From Sphingomonas aliaeris (GTDB lineage Bacteria; Pseudomonadota; Alphaproteobacteria; Sphingomonadales; Sphingomonadaceae), in the NCBI RefSeq assembly GCF_016743815.1, contig NZ_CP061035.1, positions 622,501 to 686,500 of the forward strand: DNA of 64,000 bases, written 5' to 3'. The notes below the pieces were generated by a model. It was not told the DNA's origin and did not search any database. It worked only from the letters and a program-made list of their open reading frames with translations. Of this stretch, positions 1 to 7,737 are shown piece after piece. How positions within the stretch are numbered: position 1 is the first letter of the stretch; every line of letters begins with the position of its first letter. Both the position numbers and the translations under genes were made by a program.

Positions 1-20
1 CAATCTAAGGCCACTTGCTC

Positions 21-39
21 GATACCGTCGACTGGTATC
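21..39. promoter_or_regulatory. Inverted repeat upstream of the nag operon, candidate operator
   Basis: GATACC at 21-26 is mirrored by GGTATC at 34-39 with a 7-base spacer. It ends 33 bases before the ATG of the first amino-sugar gene. The TGGTAT half-site resembles those bound by GntR-type regulators of GlcNAc genes, but the arms are arranged differently from the classic site. The operator role is inference. It could also be part of a terminator of an upstream gene outside the window. Confidence 0.35.
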
Positions 40-71
40 TAGTGTCTCGGATGGTTGCGAAGGGTGACTCG

Positions 72-1139
72 ATGACGGGTTCGGGCAGCGGGGCGACGCC
101 TCGACCGGAAACGCTGATGGCGCGCGAGGCCCGCGAGGCGCCGGCGCGGTGTGTCGAGCAGCTTCGATCGAATGCCGATCTCGTGCGCGAGGCCGGGCGG
201 CAATTGCGCGCGCTGGCGCCCCCGTTCGCCGCGACGCTGGCGCGGGGCAGTTCGGATCAGGCGGCGGCGTTCGCCAAGTTCCTGTTCGAGACCCATGGCG
301 GGATGCCGACCCTGAGCCATGCGCCGTCCACCGGATCGCTGTACCACGCGACCTCGCCAAACTTTCGGGGCGTGCCGCTGATCGCGATCTCGCAATCGGG
401 TCGCAGCCCGGATCTGCTGGCCGCGGCGGACGATGCGCGGGCGAAGGGGGCGGTGATCGTCGCCTTGGTCAACGATGCGTCGTCGCCGCTGGCCGAGCGC
501 GCGCAGATCTTCGTCCCGGTGCAGGCCGGCCCCGAAACCAGCGTGGCGGCGACGAAGAGCTTCATCTGTACATTGGTCGCCTCGCTGCATCTCGCCGCCG
601 AATGGAGCCAGGACGTCGGGCTGCTGGGGGCGCTGGGCGATGTGGGCGCGGTGCTGGAGGCGGCGGCGGGGGCGGATTGGACGGCGGCGGTCGAGCCGTT
701 GCGCGACGCGAGCGAGATGCTGGTGCTGGGGCGGGGGCCGACCTTGCCGATCGCGGGCGAGGCGGCGTTGAAGCTGAAGGAGACGTGCAACCTGCATGCC
801 GAGGCGTTCAGCAGTGCGGAAGTCGCGCATGGGCCGATGACGTTGGTTGGGCCGGGTGACCCGGTGCTGGCGCTGGCGCCGCTCGACATCGCGCGGACTG
901 GCCTTCGCGAACGGCTGGAGGATTTCGCGGCGCGCGGTGCGACGGTGATCGCGGCGGGATCGGCGGACGACGTGGCGCCAGCCGCGATCGTCCTGCCGAT
1001 GCGCACCGACGTGCATCCCGCGCTGGCCGCGATCGCGCAGATCCAGAGTTTCTACGGGCTGGCCAATGCGCTGTCGTTGGCGCGCGGCTACGATCCCGAT
1101 CGGCCGCCGCATCTGAACAAGGTGACGCGGACGTTATGA
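72..1139 (+). CDS. nagB-II: SIS-domain glucosamine-6-phosphate deaminase (NagB-II type)
   Basis: This is a cytoplasmic two-SIS-domain protein of about 355 residues, related to the isomerase half of GlmS. NagB-II enzymes convert glucosamine-6-phosphate to fructose-6-phosphate and ammonia and replace classical NagB in many proteobacteria. The phosphosugar-binding stretch with ARGSSDQAA appears early, AISQSGRSPD follows in the first SIS domain, and EAALKLKETCNLHAEAFSSA marks the second. The glutaminase domain of GlmS is absent, which argues against GlmS. The ATG at 72 is preferred over the TTG at 15 because GAAGGG lies just upstream. It overlaps nagA by 4 bases (ATGA), so the two are translationally coupled. 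AgaS-type isomerase activity is the main alternative; the nagA and kinase partners favour NagB-II. Confidence 0.85.
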   Translation: MTGSGSGATPRPETLMAREAREAPARCVEQLRSNADLVREAGRQLRALAPPFAATLARGSSDQAAAFAKFLFETHGGMPTLSHAPSTGSLYHATSPNFRGVPLIAISQSGRSPDLLAAADDARAKGAVIVALVNDASSPLAERAQIFVPVQAGPETSVAATKSFICTLVASLHLAAEWSQDVGLLGALGDVGAVLEAAAGADWTAAVEPLRDASEMLVLGRGPTLPIAGEAALKLKETCNLHAEAFSSAEVAHGPMTLVGPGDPVLALAPLDIARTGLRERLEDFAARGATVIAAGSADDVAPAAIVLPMRTDVHPALAAIAQIQSFYGLANALSLARGYDPDRPPHLNKVTRTL

Positions 1140-2287
1140 CGGTTCGGGCTCTTTCCGGCGCGCGGATCGTGCTGGCCGACCGGGTCGTCGAGGGGCAGGC
1201 GCTGGTGGTCGACGGCGACCGTATCGTCGGTTGTGTCGCGGCGGATGCGATCCCGGAGGACGCTACGGTCCGCGATCTGGGTGGCGGCTGGCTGCTGCCG
1301 GGCTTTATCGACACGCAGGTCAATGGCGGCGGCGACGTGCTGTTCAACGACCGGCCGGACATCGAGGGGATCACCGCGATCGCGGCGGCGCATCGGCGGT
1401 TCGGGACGACCGGTATCCTGCCGACGTTGATCAGCGACTATCCCGATATCGTCGATGCGGCGATCGCGGCGGGAGAGGCGGCGATCGCCGCGTGCGTGCC
1501 GGGCGTGCTGGGCGTGCATATCGAGGGGCCGCACCTCAACGCCCAGAAGAAAGGCATTCACGATCCGACCCGCTTCGCACCGATCGACGATGCGGTGATC
1601 GCGCGGCTCGGTGCGCCGACCGCCGGCCGGCGGATCGTCACGCTGGCGCCCGAACTGGCACCCGAGGGCACGGTGCATGCGCTGGCCAAGGCCGGCATAC
1701 TGGTCTGCGCCGGGCATAGTATGGCCGGATATGACGAAACGCGTGGGGCGCTTGCCGAAGGATTGGCGGGGTTCACGCACCTGTTCAACGCGATGACGCA
1801 ATTCCTCAGCCGCGAGCCAGGTATGGTCGGTGCGGCGCTGGAGGACCGGGCGAGTCATTTCGGGCTGATCGTCGACGGCCTGCATGTCCACCCGGCGGCG
1901 TTGCGCGTCGCGATCCAGGCGCGGGGCATTGAGGGTGCGATGCTGGTGACCGATGCGATGCCGCCGGTCGGCGGGCAACGCGACCGTTTCACGCTGATGG
2001 GACAGGAAATACGCGTCGTGGACGGCACGTGTCGCGGTCCTAACGGCACGCTCGCCGGATCGGCATTGTCGATGGTGCAGGCGCTGCGCAATGCGATGGA
2101 CCTGTTAGGCTGCGACATCGTCACCGCGTCACGCATGGCAAGCGGCAATCCGGCGGCGTTCCTGCGGCTGGCCGATCGAACCGGTGCGATCGCGCCGGGT
2201 CTGCTCGCCGATCTGGTGCATCTCGACAGCGATCGGAACGTCACCGCGACGTGGATCGGCGGCGCGCATCAGGATCACCGCGCGTGA
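1136..2287 (+). CDS. nagA: N-acetylglucosamine-6-phosphate deacetylase
   Basis: The enzyme removes the acetyl group from GlcNAc-6-phosphate, the step before deamination by the preceding gene. It is an amidohydrolase-fold protein of 383 residues, a normal length for NagA. Visible motifs are HIEGPHLN (metal-binding Glu), AGHSMAG and THLFNAM (metal-binding His residues), and TDAMPP near the catalytic Asp. There is no signal peptide, so it is cytoplasmic. It starts inside the stop of the deaminase gene and is followed 43 bases later by a sugar kinase, making a three-gene amino-sugar operon. The order deaminase-deacetylase-kinase is typical of sphingomonad and xanthomonad nag clusters. Confidence 0.93.
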   Translation: MTVRALSGARIVLADRVVEGQALVVDGDRIVGCVAADAIPEDATVRDLGGGWLLPGFIDTQVNGGGDVLFNDRPDIEGITAIAAAHRRFGTTGILPTLISDYPDIVDAAIAAGEAAIAACVPGVLGVHIEGPHLNAQKKGIHDPTRFAPIDDAVIARLGAPTAGRRIVTLAPELAPEGTVHALAKAGILVCAGHSMAGYDETRGALAEGLAGFTHLFNAMTQFLSREPGMVGAALEDRASHFGLIVDGLHVHPAALRVAIQARGIEGAMLVTDAMPPVGGQRDRFTLMGQEIRVVDGTCRGPNGTLAGSALSMVQALRNAMDLLGCDIVTASRMASGNPAAFLRLADRTGAIAPGLLADLVHLDSDRNVTATWIGGAHQDHRA

Positions 2288-2330
2288 CGCCGGCATCGCC
2301 AGCAAACCTGTGGATGAGCGGAGTTCGGCA

Positions 2331-3197
2331 ATGAGCTATTTCCTCGGGATCGATGCAGGCGGCAGCAATTGCCGTGCCCGGCTGATCGACGCCGGAGGCG
2401 TGGTGATCGGGGAGGGGCATTCCGGCCCGGCCAATGCGCGCATGGGTGTCGAACCGCTTTATGCGACGTTGATGGAAACCGCACGCCAGGCCTTGGCCGA
2501 GGCAGGATTGACCGACACCCACCGGGCGACGATCCGTGCAGGCATGGGCATTGCCGGGATCACGCGGCTGGGCATGCGTGAATCGCTGGAGGCGCACGAT
2601 TTCGGCTTCGCATCCGTCGAATTCGCGACCGATGCGCAGATCGCCAATATCGGCGCGCATGGCGGGCGGGACGGCGCGATCCTGATCATCGGTACGGGCA
2701 GCGCGGCCAAGCTGCGGATCGATGGGCAGGACTATACGATCGGCGGATACGGTTTTCCGATTTCGGACGAAGGCAGCGCCGCCGCGCTGGGATTGAGCGC
2801 GATGCGCCACGCGTTGCGCGCGCTGGACGGGCGGACGCGCAAGACCCCGCTCAGCGCTGCGGTGACGGAGCGGTTCGATCACGATACGGCGCAGGCGATC
2901 GCGTGGATGGATACGGCGACGCCTCGCGATTACGGCATGTTCGCCCCCCTGGTGATGGACTATGCCGAGGCGAACGATCCGATCGCGCGGTCGATCGTGG
3001 AACATGCGGCCAACCATATCGAACGGTTTATCGAGACGATCTTCGAACGCGGAGTCGCTCGCTGCACCTTGGTCGGCGGGCTCGCGCCGCGGATCAGCCC
3101 GTGGCTGCGCGCGCGTACCGTCGAGCGGCTTAGCCCGCCGATGGGCGATGCGCTTGACGGCGCGCTGCGGCTTGCGGGATATGAGCCTTTAGTTTGA
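2331..3197 (+). CDS. BadF/BadG-type ATPase, probable N-acetylglucosamine kinase
   Basis: This 288-residue protein belongs to the ASKHA fold. The N-terminal FLGIDAGGSNCRARLIDAGG is the phosphate-1 loop and IGTGSAAKL is the second phosphate loop. BadF/BadG-family members in nag operons phosphorylate GlcNAc (or glucosamine) with ATP, feeding NagA and NagB-II. The ATG at 2331 begins exactly at the canonical MSYFLGIDAGG start; a longer reading from 2184 would run through the end of nagA and is unlikely. The kinase sits last in the operon. Substrate assignment comes from context, since the fold does not by itself separate GlcNAc from glucosamine or from activators of 2-hydroxyacyl-CoA dehydratases. 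Confidence 0.82.
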   Translation: MSYFLGIDAGGSNCRARLIDAGGVVIGEGHSGPANARMGVEPLYATLMETARQALAEAGLTDTHRATIRAGMGIAGITRLGMRESLEAHDFGFASVEFATDAQIANIGAHGGRDGAILIIGTGSAAKLRIDGQDYTIGGYGFPISDEGSAAALGLSAMRHALRALDGRTRKTPLSAAVTERFDHDTAQAIAWMDTATPRDYGMFAPLVMDYAEANDPIARSIVEHAANHIERFIETIFERGVARCTLVGGLAPRISPWLRARTVERLSPPMGDALDGALRLAGYEPLV

Positions 3198-3372
3198 GCG
3201 CCTAATCCCTTGGCCATTCTGGACAGATGCTTCGACGTGCCCGGCACGAACGGGATGTCAGGACGTCCAACCCGGACATAGTCGCAAGTTATGCCACGGC
3301 TATGCAATCGAACGCGCGACGCGCTTGACCGCAGATCATAAACTTCATCCTCACGTGCCAAGAGGTTTTTGA

Positions 3373-4406
3373 ATGATCCGCAGTCCGTACCTGTTGTACC
3401 TGGGCCATTCCAACGACGAAGTCGGCATCAAGACCTCGCGCGGGCTGGCGGTGTTCCGGCCGGACGATTGCGTCGGCGAGTTCCGGTACGACGATTGCGG
3501 GCTGACGCTCGGGTTGCCTCGCATGACGCTGACCGAAGCGGTTGCCGCGGGGGCGAAGACTATAGTGCTCGGCATCGCCAATGCCGGGGGAAACTGGGCG
3601 ACGATCTGGTCCGGGATGCGCTGGCGGCGATCGAGGCCGGGCTGGACGTCGCGTCCGGGCTGCACAACCGGCTGCGTGACGAGCCGCAGCTCGTCGCGGC
3701 GGCGGAGCGACACGGCCTGGCGCTGCACGACGTACGCGATCCGCGCCCCGACATTCCGATCGGCAACGGCAAGAAGCGCGCGGGCAAAAGATTGCTGACG
3801 GTCGGCACCGATTGTTCGGTCGGCAAGATGTATGCGACGCTGTGTCTGGAACGCGGCATGCGTGCGCGCGGCATTCACGCCAATTTCCGCGCCACCGGAC
3901 AGACCGGGATCCTGATCGCCGGGGACGGCGTACCGCTGGACGCGGTCGTCGCCGACTTCATTTCCGGCGCGATCGAGCAGATCTCGCCCGACCGCGGCGA
4001 GGGCTGGGACCTGATCGAGGGGCAGGGGTCGCTGTTCCATCCCTCCTTCGCCGGCGTCTCGACCGGCCTGCTGCACGGCGCGCAGCCCGATGCGCTGGTG
4101 CTGTGCCACGATTCGGTGCGCGAGCATATGCGCGGCCTGCCGCATTACGCCATGCCCGGCCTGCGCGAGACGCTGGAGGCGAACCTGTCCGTCGCGCGGC
4201 TGACCAATCCGGACGTCCGGGCGGTCGGCGTCGCGCTAAACACGTCGAAGCTTTCGCCCACGGAGGCGGAGCGGTTGTGCGGTACGACGTCGGACCTGCT
4301 CGGGCTTCCTTGCACCGACCCCTTCTCAATGGGCGTGGACCCGATCATCGACTGGATCGACGAATGCTTCGAACCCTCTCCGCGCGTCGCGACGCTTTCC
4401 CTCTAG
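3373..4406 (+). CDS. dgcN: DUF1611 protein, D-glutamate N-acetyltransferase DgcN (frameshifted)
   Basis: DgcN acetylates D-glutamate to N-acetyl-D-glutamate in the DgcN-DgcA route of D-glutamate use. The ATG at 3373 follows AGAGG. The first part reads RSPYLLYLGHSNDEVGIKTS and runs to IANAGG; the rest of the protein (KLGDDLVRDALAAIEAGLDV, then the P-loop GTDCSVGKMYATL) lies one frame back. The break is in the G5 run at 3586-3590. A sixth G gives IANAGGKLGDDLV and an uninterrupted protein of 344 residues, the usual family length. It overlaps dgcA by 43 bases. A sequencing error is more likely than true inactivation because four other genes here show the same type of break. The enzymatic name follows the published family assignment. 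Confidence 0.8.
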
Positions 4407-5368
4407 CGACACCGTTCCGCATTTCGCGCGGGGTGAAGACCGTGGCGGATGTGGTGACGGTCGAGATCGCCGCGAACGGCGTCGTGGGGCGTGGCGAGGG
4501 CGTGCCCTATGCGCGTTACGGAGAGACGATGGAGAGCGTGCTCGCCGAGATCAAGGCGGTGCGCGCGGCGATCGACGACGGTGCGACGCGAGACGATCTG
4601 CAGCAGATGATGACGGCAGGCGCTGCGCGCAACGCAGTGGATTGCGCGCTGTGGGATCTCGACGCGAAGCTGTCCGGGCGCGGGGTGACCGATACGCTGG
4701 GGCTGCCGAGGATCGCATCGACGGCGACGGCGATGACGGTCGGACTCGATACGCCCGATGCGATGGCGCTGGCGGCACGCGCGCTGGCGAACGTGCCGCT
4801 GATCAAGATCAAGGTCGATCGCAGCGATCCGGAAGCGCAGATCCGTGCCGTACGCGCCGAAGCGCCGGGGCCGCGCATCATCGTCGATCCCAATGAAAGC
4901 TGGACGATGGATGAGGTCGAACGGTTGCAGCCGATGCTGGCAGACTTGCGGATCGACCTGCTGGAGCAGCCCCTGCCGGCCGATGACGATGCCGCATTGG
5001 ACGGCTTCGCCCCGCTCGTGCCGATCGCCGCGGACGAATCCGCGCATGTCGCCGAGGACATATCTTCGCTGCGCGGCAAATATCAGGTGATCAACATCAA
5101 GCTCGACAAGACGGGCGGGCTGACGGGGGCTTTGGCGCTGCTGGATGCGGCGCGGTCGGCCGGGCTCGGCGTGATGACGGGCAGCATGATCTGCTCATCA
5201 CTGTCGATCGCACCGGCTTTGATCATTGCCGTCCAATCCAGCTTCGTCGATCTGGATGGGCCGTTATGGCTGTCCGCCGATCGCACGGGCGGGGTGCGCG
5301 GCACGGACGGAATACTCTCGCCGCCCGATCCCGGCTTTTGGGGAACGCCGGCCCCGGGGGGCGGATGA
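4364..5368 (+). CDS. dgcA: Enolase-superfamily N-acetyl-D-glutamate racemase DgcA / dipeptide epimerase family
   Basis: This 334-residue protein belongs to the muconate-lactonizing subgroup of the enolase superfamily. The KxK catalytic motif is IKIKVDR, metal ligands are in IIVDPNESW, LLEQPL and AADES, and the second catalytic Lys is in INIKLDKTGG. Such proteins are often named L-Ala-D/L-Glu epimerases, but members next to dgcN racemize N-acetyl-D-glutamate to the L form. The adjacent, overlapping dgcN decides the call here. The ATG at 4364 lies within the end of dgcN; the long reading from 3812 is an artefact of an open frame through dgcN. The neighbouring symporter could import the amino acid. 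Confidence 0.83.
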   Translation: MLRTLSARRDAFPLATPFRISRGVKTVADVVTVEIAANGVVGRGEGVPYARYGETMESVLAEIKAVRAAIDDGATRDDLQQMMTAGAARNAVDCALWDLDAKLSGRGVTDTLGLPRIASTATAMTVGLDTPDAMALAARALANVPLIKIKVDRSDPEAQIRAVRAEAPGPRIIVDPNESWTMDEVERLQPMLADLRIDLLEQPLPADDDAALDGFAPLVPIAADESAHVAEDISSLRGKYQVINIKLDKTGGLTGALALLDAARSAGLGVMTGSMICSSLSIAPALIIAVQSSFVDLDGPLWLSADRTGGVRGTDGILSPPDPGFWGTPAPGGG

Positions 5369-5602
5369 CGGTTTGCGACGGGCGGGATACGGGAAGCGGG
5401 CGAGAGTTTGTCGCCGGTATTCCGTGTCACCTGCTACCCATCGATCGCCGTTCACCCTATCGTGCCGCGCTGCGCCTCGGAATGCAGGGCGTTGCGGTGG
5501 CTGGATAAGATGCCGGGCAGGGGGATAGGGTTTGACGATGGGTAAGGCCGGTCCGGCATTCGACAGGGCGCTGGACGCGGTGTTCCGCGAACACCGGCGG
5601 TG
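5369..5602 (+). other. Interval with two tiny ORFs, possible gene remnants
   Basis: No convincing full gene lies here. An ATG at 5366 overlapping the dgcA stop opens a 47-codon frame ending at 5509. A second frame from 5538 encodes about 21 residues ending AFDRALDAVFREHRR and stops at the symporter start. The latter resembles the first residues of penicillin-binding-type serine hydrolases, a family sometimes found beside D-amino-acid genes. That resemblance is weak and unproven. The stretch may be a decayed gene or ordinary spacer. Confidence 0.3.
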
Positions 5603-6826
5603 ATGCACGGCTGGTTCGCCATTCCCCTGTGGCAGCGGGTGCTGGGCGGGTTGGTGCTCGGCCTCGTGCTGGCATTGGTCTGGCCGGAGGCAGCACCGAA
5701 GGTCGCCTTCCTGGGCGATCTGTTCATCCGCGCGATCCGGATGCTGGTCGCGCCGATCGTATTGGTGACGATCGCGGCCGGTATTACCTCGCTGGCCGAC
5801 CCGAAGCGGCTGGGGACGCTGGGGGGACGCGCCGTCGGGCTGTTCGCAGCGATGACGTTCGTCGCGGTCACGGTCGGTATGGGCGTGGCGATGCTGGTGC
5901 GGCCGGGCGTCGGTGCGCCGATTGGTTCCGCCGTGCCCAAGCCGCTCGGCCCGCCCGTCGCGATGTACGACCAGCTGATCGGCATCGTGCCGCTGAACAT
6001 CGTCGATGCGCTGGCCAAGGGCGACATGCTCGCACTAATCTTCGTCGCGATCCTGTTCGGCATCGGCACGGTGTTGAGCGGGGATGCGGGCAAGCCGTTT
6101 GCCGCTTCTCTGCAATCATTGTCCGCGGTGCTGTTGAAGATCGTCGGACTGGTGATGGAATTGACTCCGTTCGGCGTGTTCGCGCTGATCGCCAATGCAG
6201 TGGCGACGAACGGCGCGGGCGTGTTCCTCAATATTGGCTGGCTGGCGCTGGCGGTCGTGATCGGATCGCTGGTGCAGATCGTCGTCGTCCACAGCCTGGT
6301 GCTGAAATTCGTCGCGCGCGTGCCGGTCCTCCGGTTCTTCCGCGGGATCATCGATGCGCTGGTGGTGGCGTTCTCGACGGCATCGTCGTCCGCTACGTTG
6401 CCGGTCGCGATGACCGTCGCGGGCAGGAATCTCGGCATCGGCAAGCCGGTCTATTCGACGGTCCTTCCGCTGGGCGCCACGATCGGGAAGGACGGAACGG
6501 CGATGTATGTCGGGCTGCTGAGTGTGTTCAGCCTTCAGGCGTTCGGCGTGCCGATGGATCCCGGCGTCTACGGAATCGTGCTGGTCACGGGCGCGCTCGC
6601 TGCGTTCGGCACCGCGCCCGTGCCGTCCGCATCTTTGTTCATGCTGGCCGCCGTATTGTCCGCGGTCGGGGTCGCGCCCGAACAGACCGCGCTGATCGTC
6701 GGGTTCGTCCTGCCGTTCGACCGGTTGCTGGACATGACGCGGACCGTGCCGAGCGCCAGCGCGAACCTGACCGTCGCGACCGTCGTCGCGCGGTGGGAGA
6801 ACGAGCTGGACCAGACGGCGCGGTGA
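5603..6826 (+). CDS. Dicarboxylate/amino acid:cation symporter (DAACS family)
   Basis: This inner-membrane secondary transporter of about 407 residues has eight or more hydrophobic segments. The segment around residues 240-265 (VAFSTASSSATLPVAM) is the serine-rich re-entrant hairpin HP1 of the GltPh/GltP/DctA family, and LGATIGKDGTAMYVG matches the conserved NMDGTA-type substrate and cation site. Members take up glutamate, aspartate or C4-dicarboxylates with sodium ions or protons. Its position after dgcNA suggests D- or L-glutamate as cargo, which is inference. A GTG at 5600 directly before the ATG is an alternative start. Its stop overlaps the next gene by GTGA. Confidence 0.88.
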   Translation: MHGWFAIPLWQRVLGGLVLGLVLALVWPEAAPKVAFLGDLFIRAIRMLVAPIVLVTIAAGITSLADPKRLGTLGGRAVGLFAAMTFVAVTVGMGVAMLVRPGVGAPIGSAVPKPLGPPVAMYDQLIGIVPLNIVDALAKGDMLALIFVAILFGIGTVLSGDAGKPFAASLQSLSAVLLKIVGLVMELTPFGVFALIANAVATNGAGVFLNIGWLALAVVIGSLVQIVVVHSLVLKFVARVPVLRFFRGIIDALVVAFSTASSSATLPVAMTVAGRNLGIGKPVYSTVLPLGATIGKDGTAMYVGLLSVFSLQAFGVPMDPGVYGIVLVTGALAAFGTAPVPSASLFMLAAVLSAVGVAPEQTALIVGFVLPFDRLLDMTRTVPSASANLTVATVVARWENELDQTAR

Positions 6827-7314
6827 GCGACCCGGTTCGGAAATTCGTGGTCGAGACGGTGTTGTTTCTCGTCGGGCTGATCGTCACGATCGGGCTGCCG
6901 TGGCTGGTAATGCGCGCGCTGCGATCCGGTCGGCCGTCGACGACGCCACGCCCGATCACCGACGACGGTGCCGGCGGGAAAGTCATTCCGGTGATCGCCA
7001 CCTTCAGCGGGCTGCGCGGCCTGCCGTGGATCGGGTTCGCCAGCAACTCGCTCAACCCGCGTCTGGTGATTACCGCGGATGGCATCACGTACCGGGTGAT
7101 GGCCCAGCGAACCCGACGCTGGAGCGAGGTGGAGGCGATCGACGTGCGCAGTTTCGGGGCGACGGTGAACCTCGGCTTCGTCTTCCGCGGCACGCCCGTC
7201 ACGCTGGATGCAAATGTGGGTAGCACAATACTGGCGGCGCAGACATTGGCGCTGGTGCCGGATCATGTCGCTTTGACGGATCGTGCGCGATCATTGCCCG
7301 CCGACACGCGCTGA
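6823..7314 (+). CDS. Hypothetical membrane-anchored protein
   Basis: I do not recognise the family. The 163-residue product begins with one hydrophobic helix (roughly residues 9-30, VETVLFLVGLIVTIGLPWLV) followed by a proline-rich linker and a soluble domain with alternating beta-rich segments. The domain has the feel of a PH-like or bPH fold (GITYRVMAQRTRRWSEVEAIDV), in which the basic-Trp stretch commonly occurs. The GTG start overlaps the TGA of the symporter gene, so it is cotranscribed with it. Its role there is unknown. Confidence 0.6.
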   Translation: MSDPVRKFVVETVLFLVGLIVTIGLPWLVMRALRSGRPSTTPRPITDDGAGGKVIPVIATFSGLRGLPWIGFASNSLNPRLVITADGITYRVMAQRTRRWSEVEAIDVRSFGATVNLGFVFRGTPVTLDANVGSTILAAQTLALVPDHVALTDRARSLPADTR

Positions 7315-7348
7315 GATCCCCGCGGCGCCGAAACCGGCCGTGGGCCCT

Positions 7349-7726
7349 TTACTTCTGCTCGACAACCTCGCCAGGCGCTTCGCCGGGCTGAACGGTGCCG
7401 CGCGTGCTGCGTGCGGTCATGCCGGATGCACTGGCATCGTCGAGCACCTGCTGGTCGGGACCGGCGGTCTCTTCGTCATCCGGCTCCGGCTCGTCGCTGA
7501 GTTCGCCGATGGCGTTCGACTGGATGCTGGCATCGGGCGCCGGGACGGCCGGCGCATCTTCGACGTCGCTCATGTTACCGGGCGTTTCGGACGCATCGGG
7601 CTCGGGCTGGTCCATATTGGCGACCGGCCGTTCGGGCTCGTCGCGCGAGCAACCGGCAAGCGCGGGCGAGAGCAAAGCGAAGGCCAGCACGGCGGCGGCG
7701 GATTTGATGGAGAGGGTGGATTTCAT
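7349..7726 (-). CDS. Hypothetical acidic lipoprotein
   Basis: The 125-residue product starts with MKST and a hydrophobic signal (AAAVLAFALLSPALAGC) ending in a lipobox, so it should be lipidated at the Cys. The mature part is disordered, rich in Pro, Glu, Asp and Ala, and has no visible domain. The ATG at 7726 is chosen over the TTG at 7741 because it gives a normal signal peptide. It lies 11 bases after the L,D-transpeptidase gene on the same strand and is probably cotranscribed with it. A wall-associated role is only contextual. Confidence 0.6.
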   Translation of the reverse strand: MKSTLSIKSAAAVLAFALLSPALAGCSRDEPERPVANMDQPEPDASETPGNMSDVEDAPAVPAPDASIQSNAIGELSDEPEPDDEETAGPDQQVLDDASASGMTARSTRGTVQPGEAPGEVVEQK

Positions 7727-7737
7727 CGGTCGGTCTT

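Noticed and set aside
3586..3590. Programmed frameshifting in dgcN
   Set aside because: No slippery heptamer with a downstream structure is evident, the family is not known for it, and four other genes show the same type of indel.
3812..4363. Long N-terminal extension of dgcA
   Set aside because: It runs out of frame through dgcN; the family start fits the ATG at 4364.
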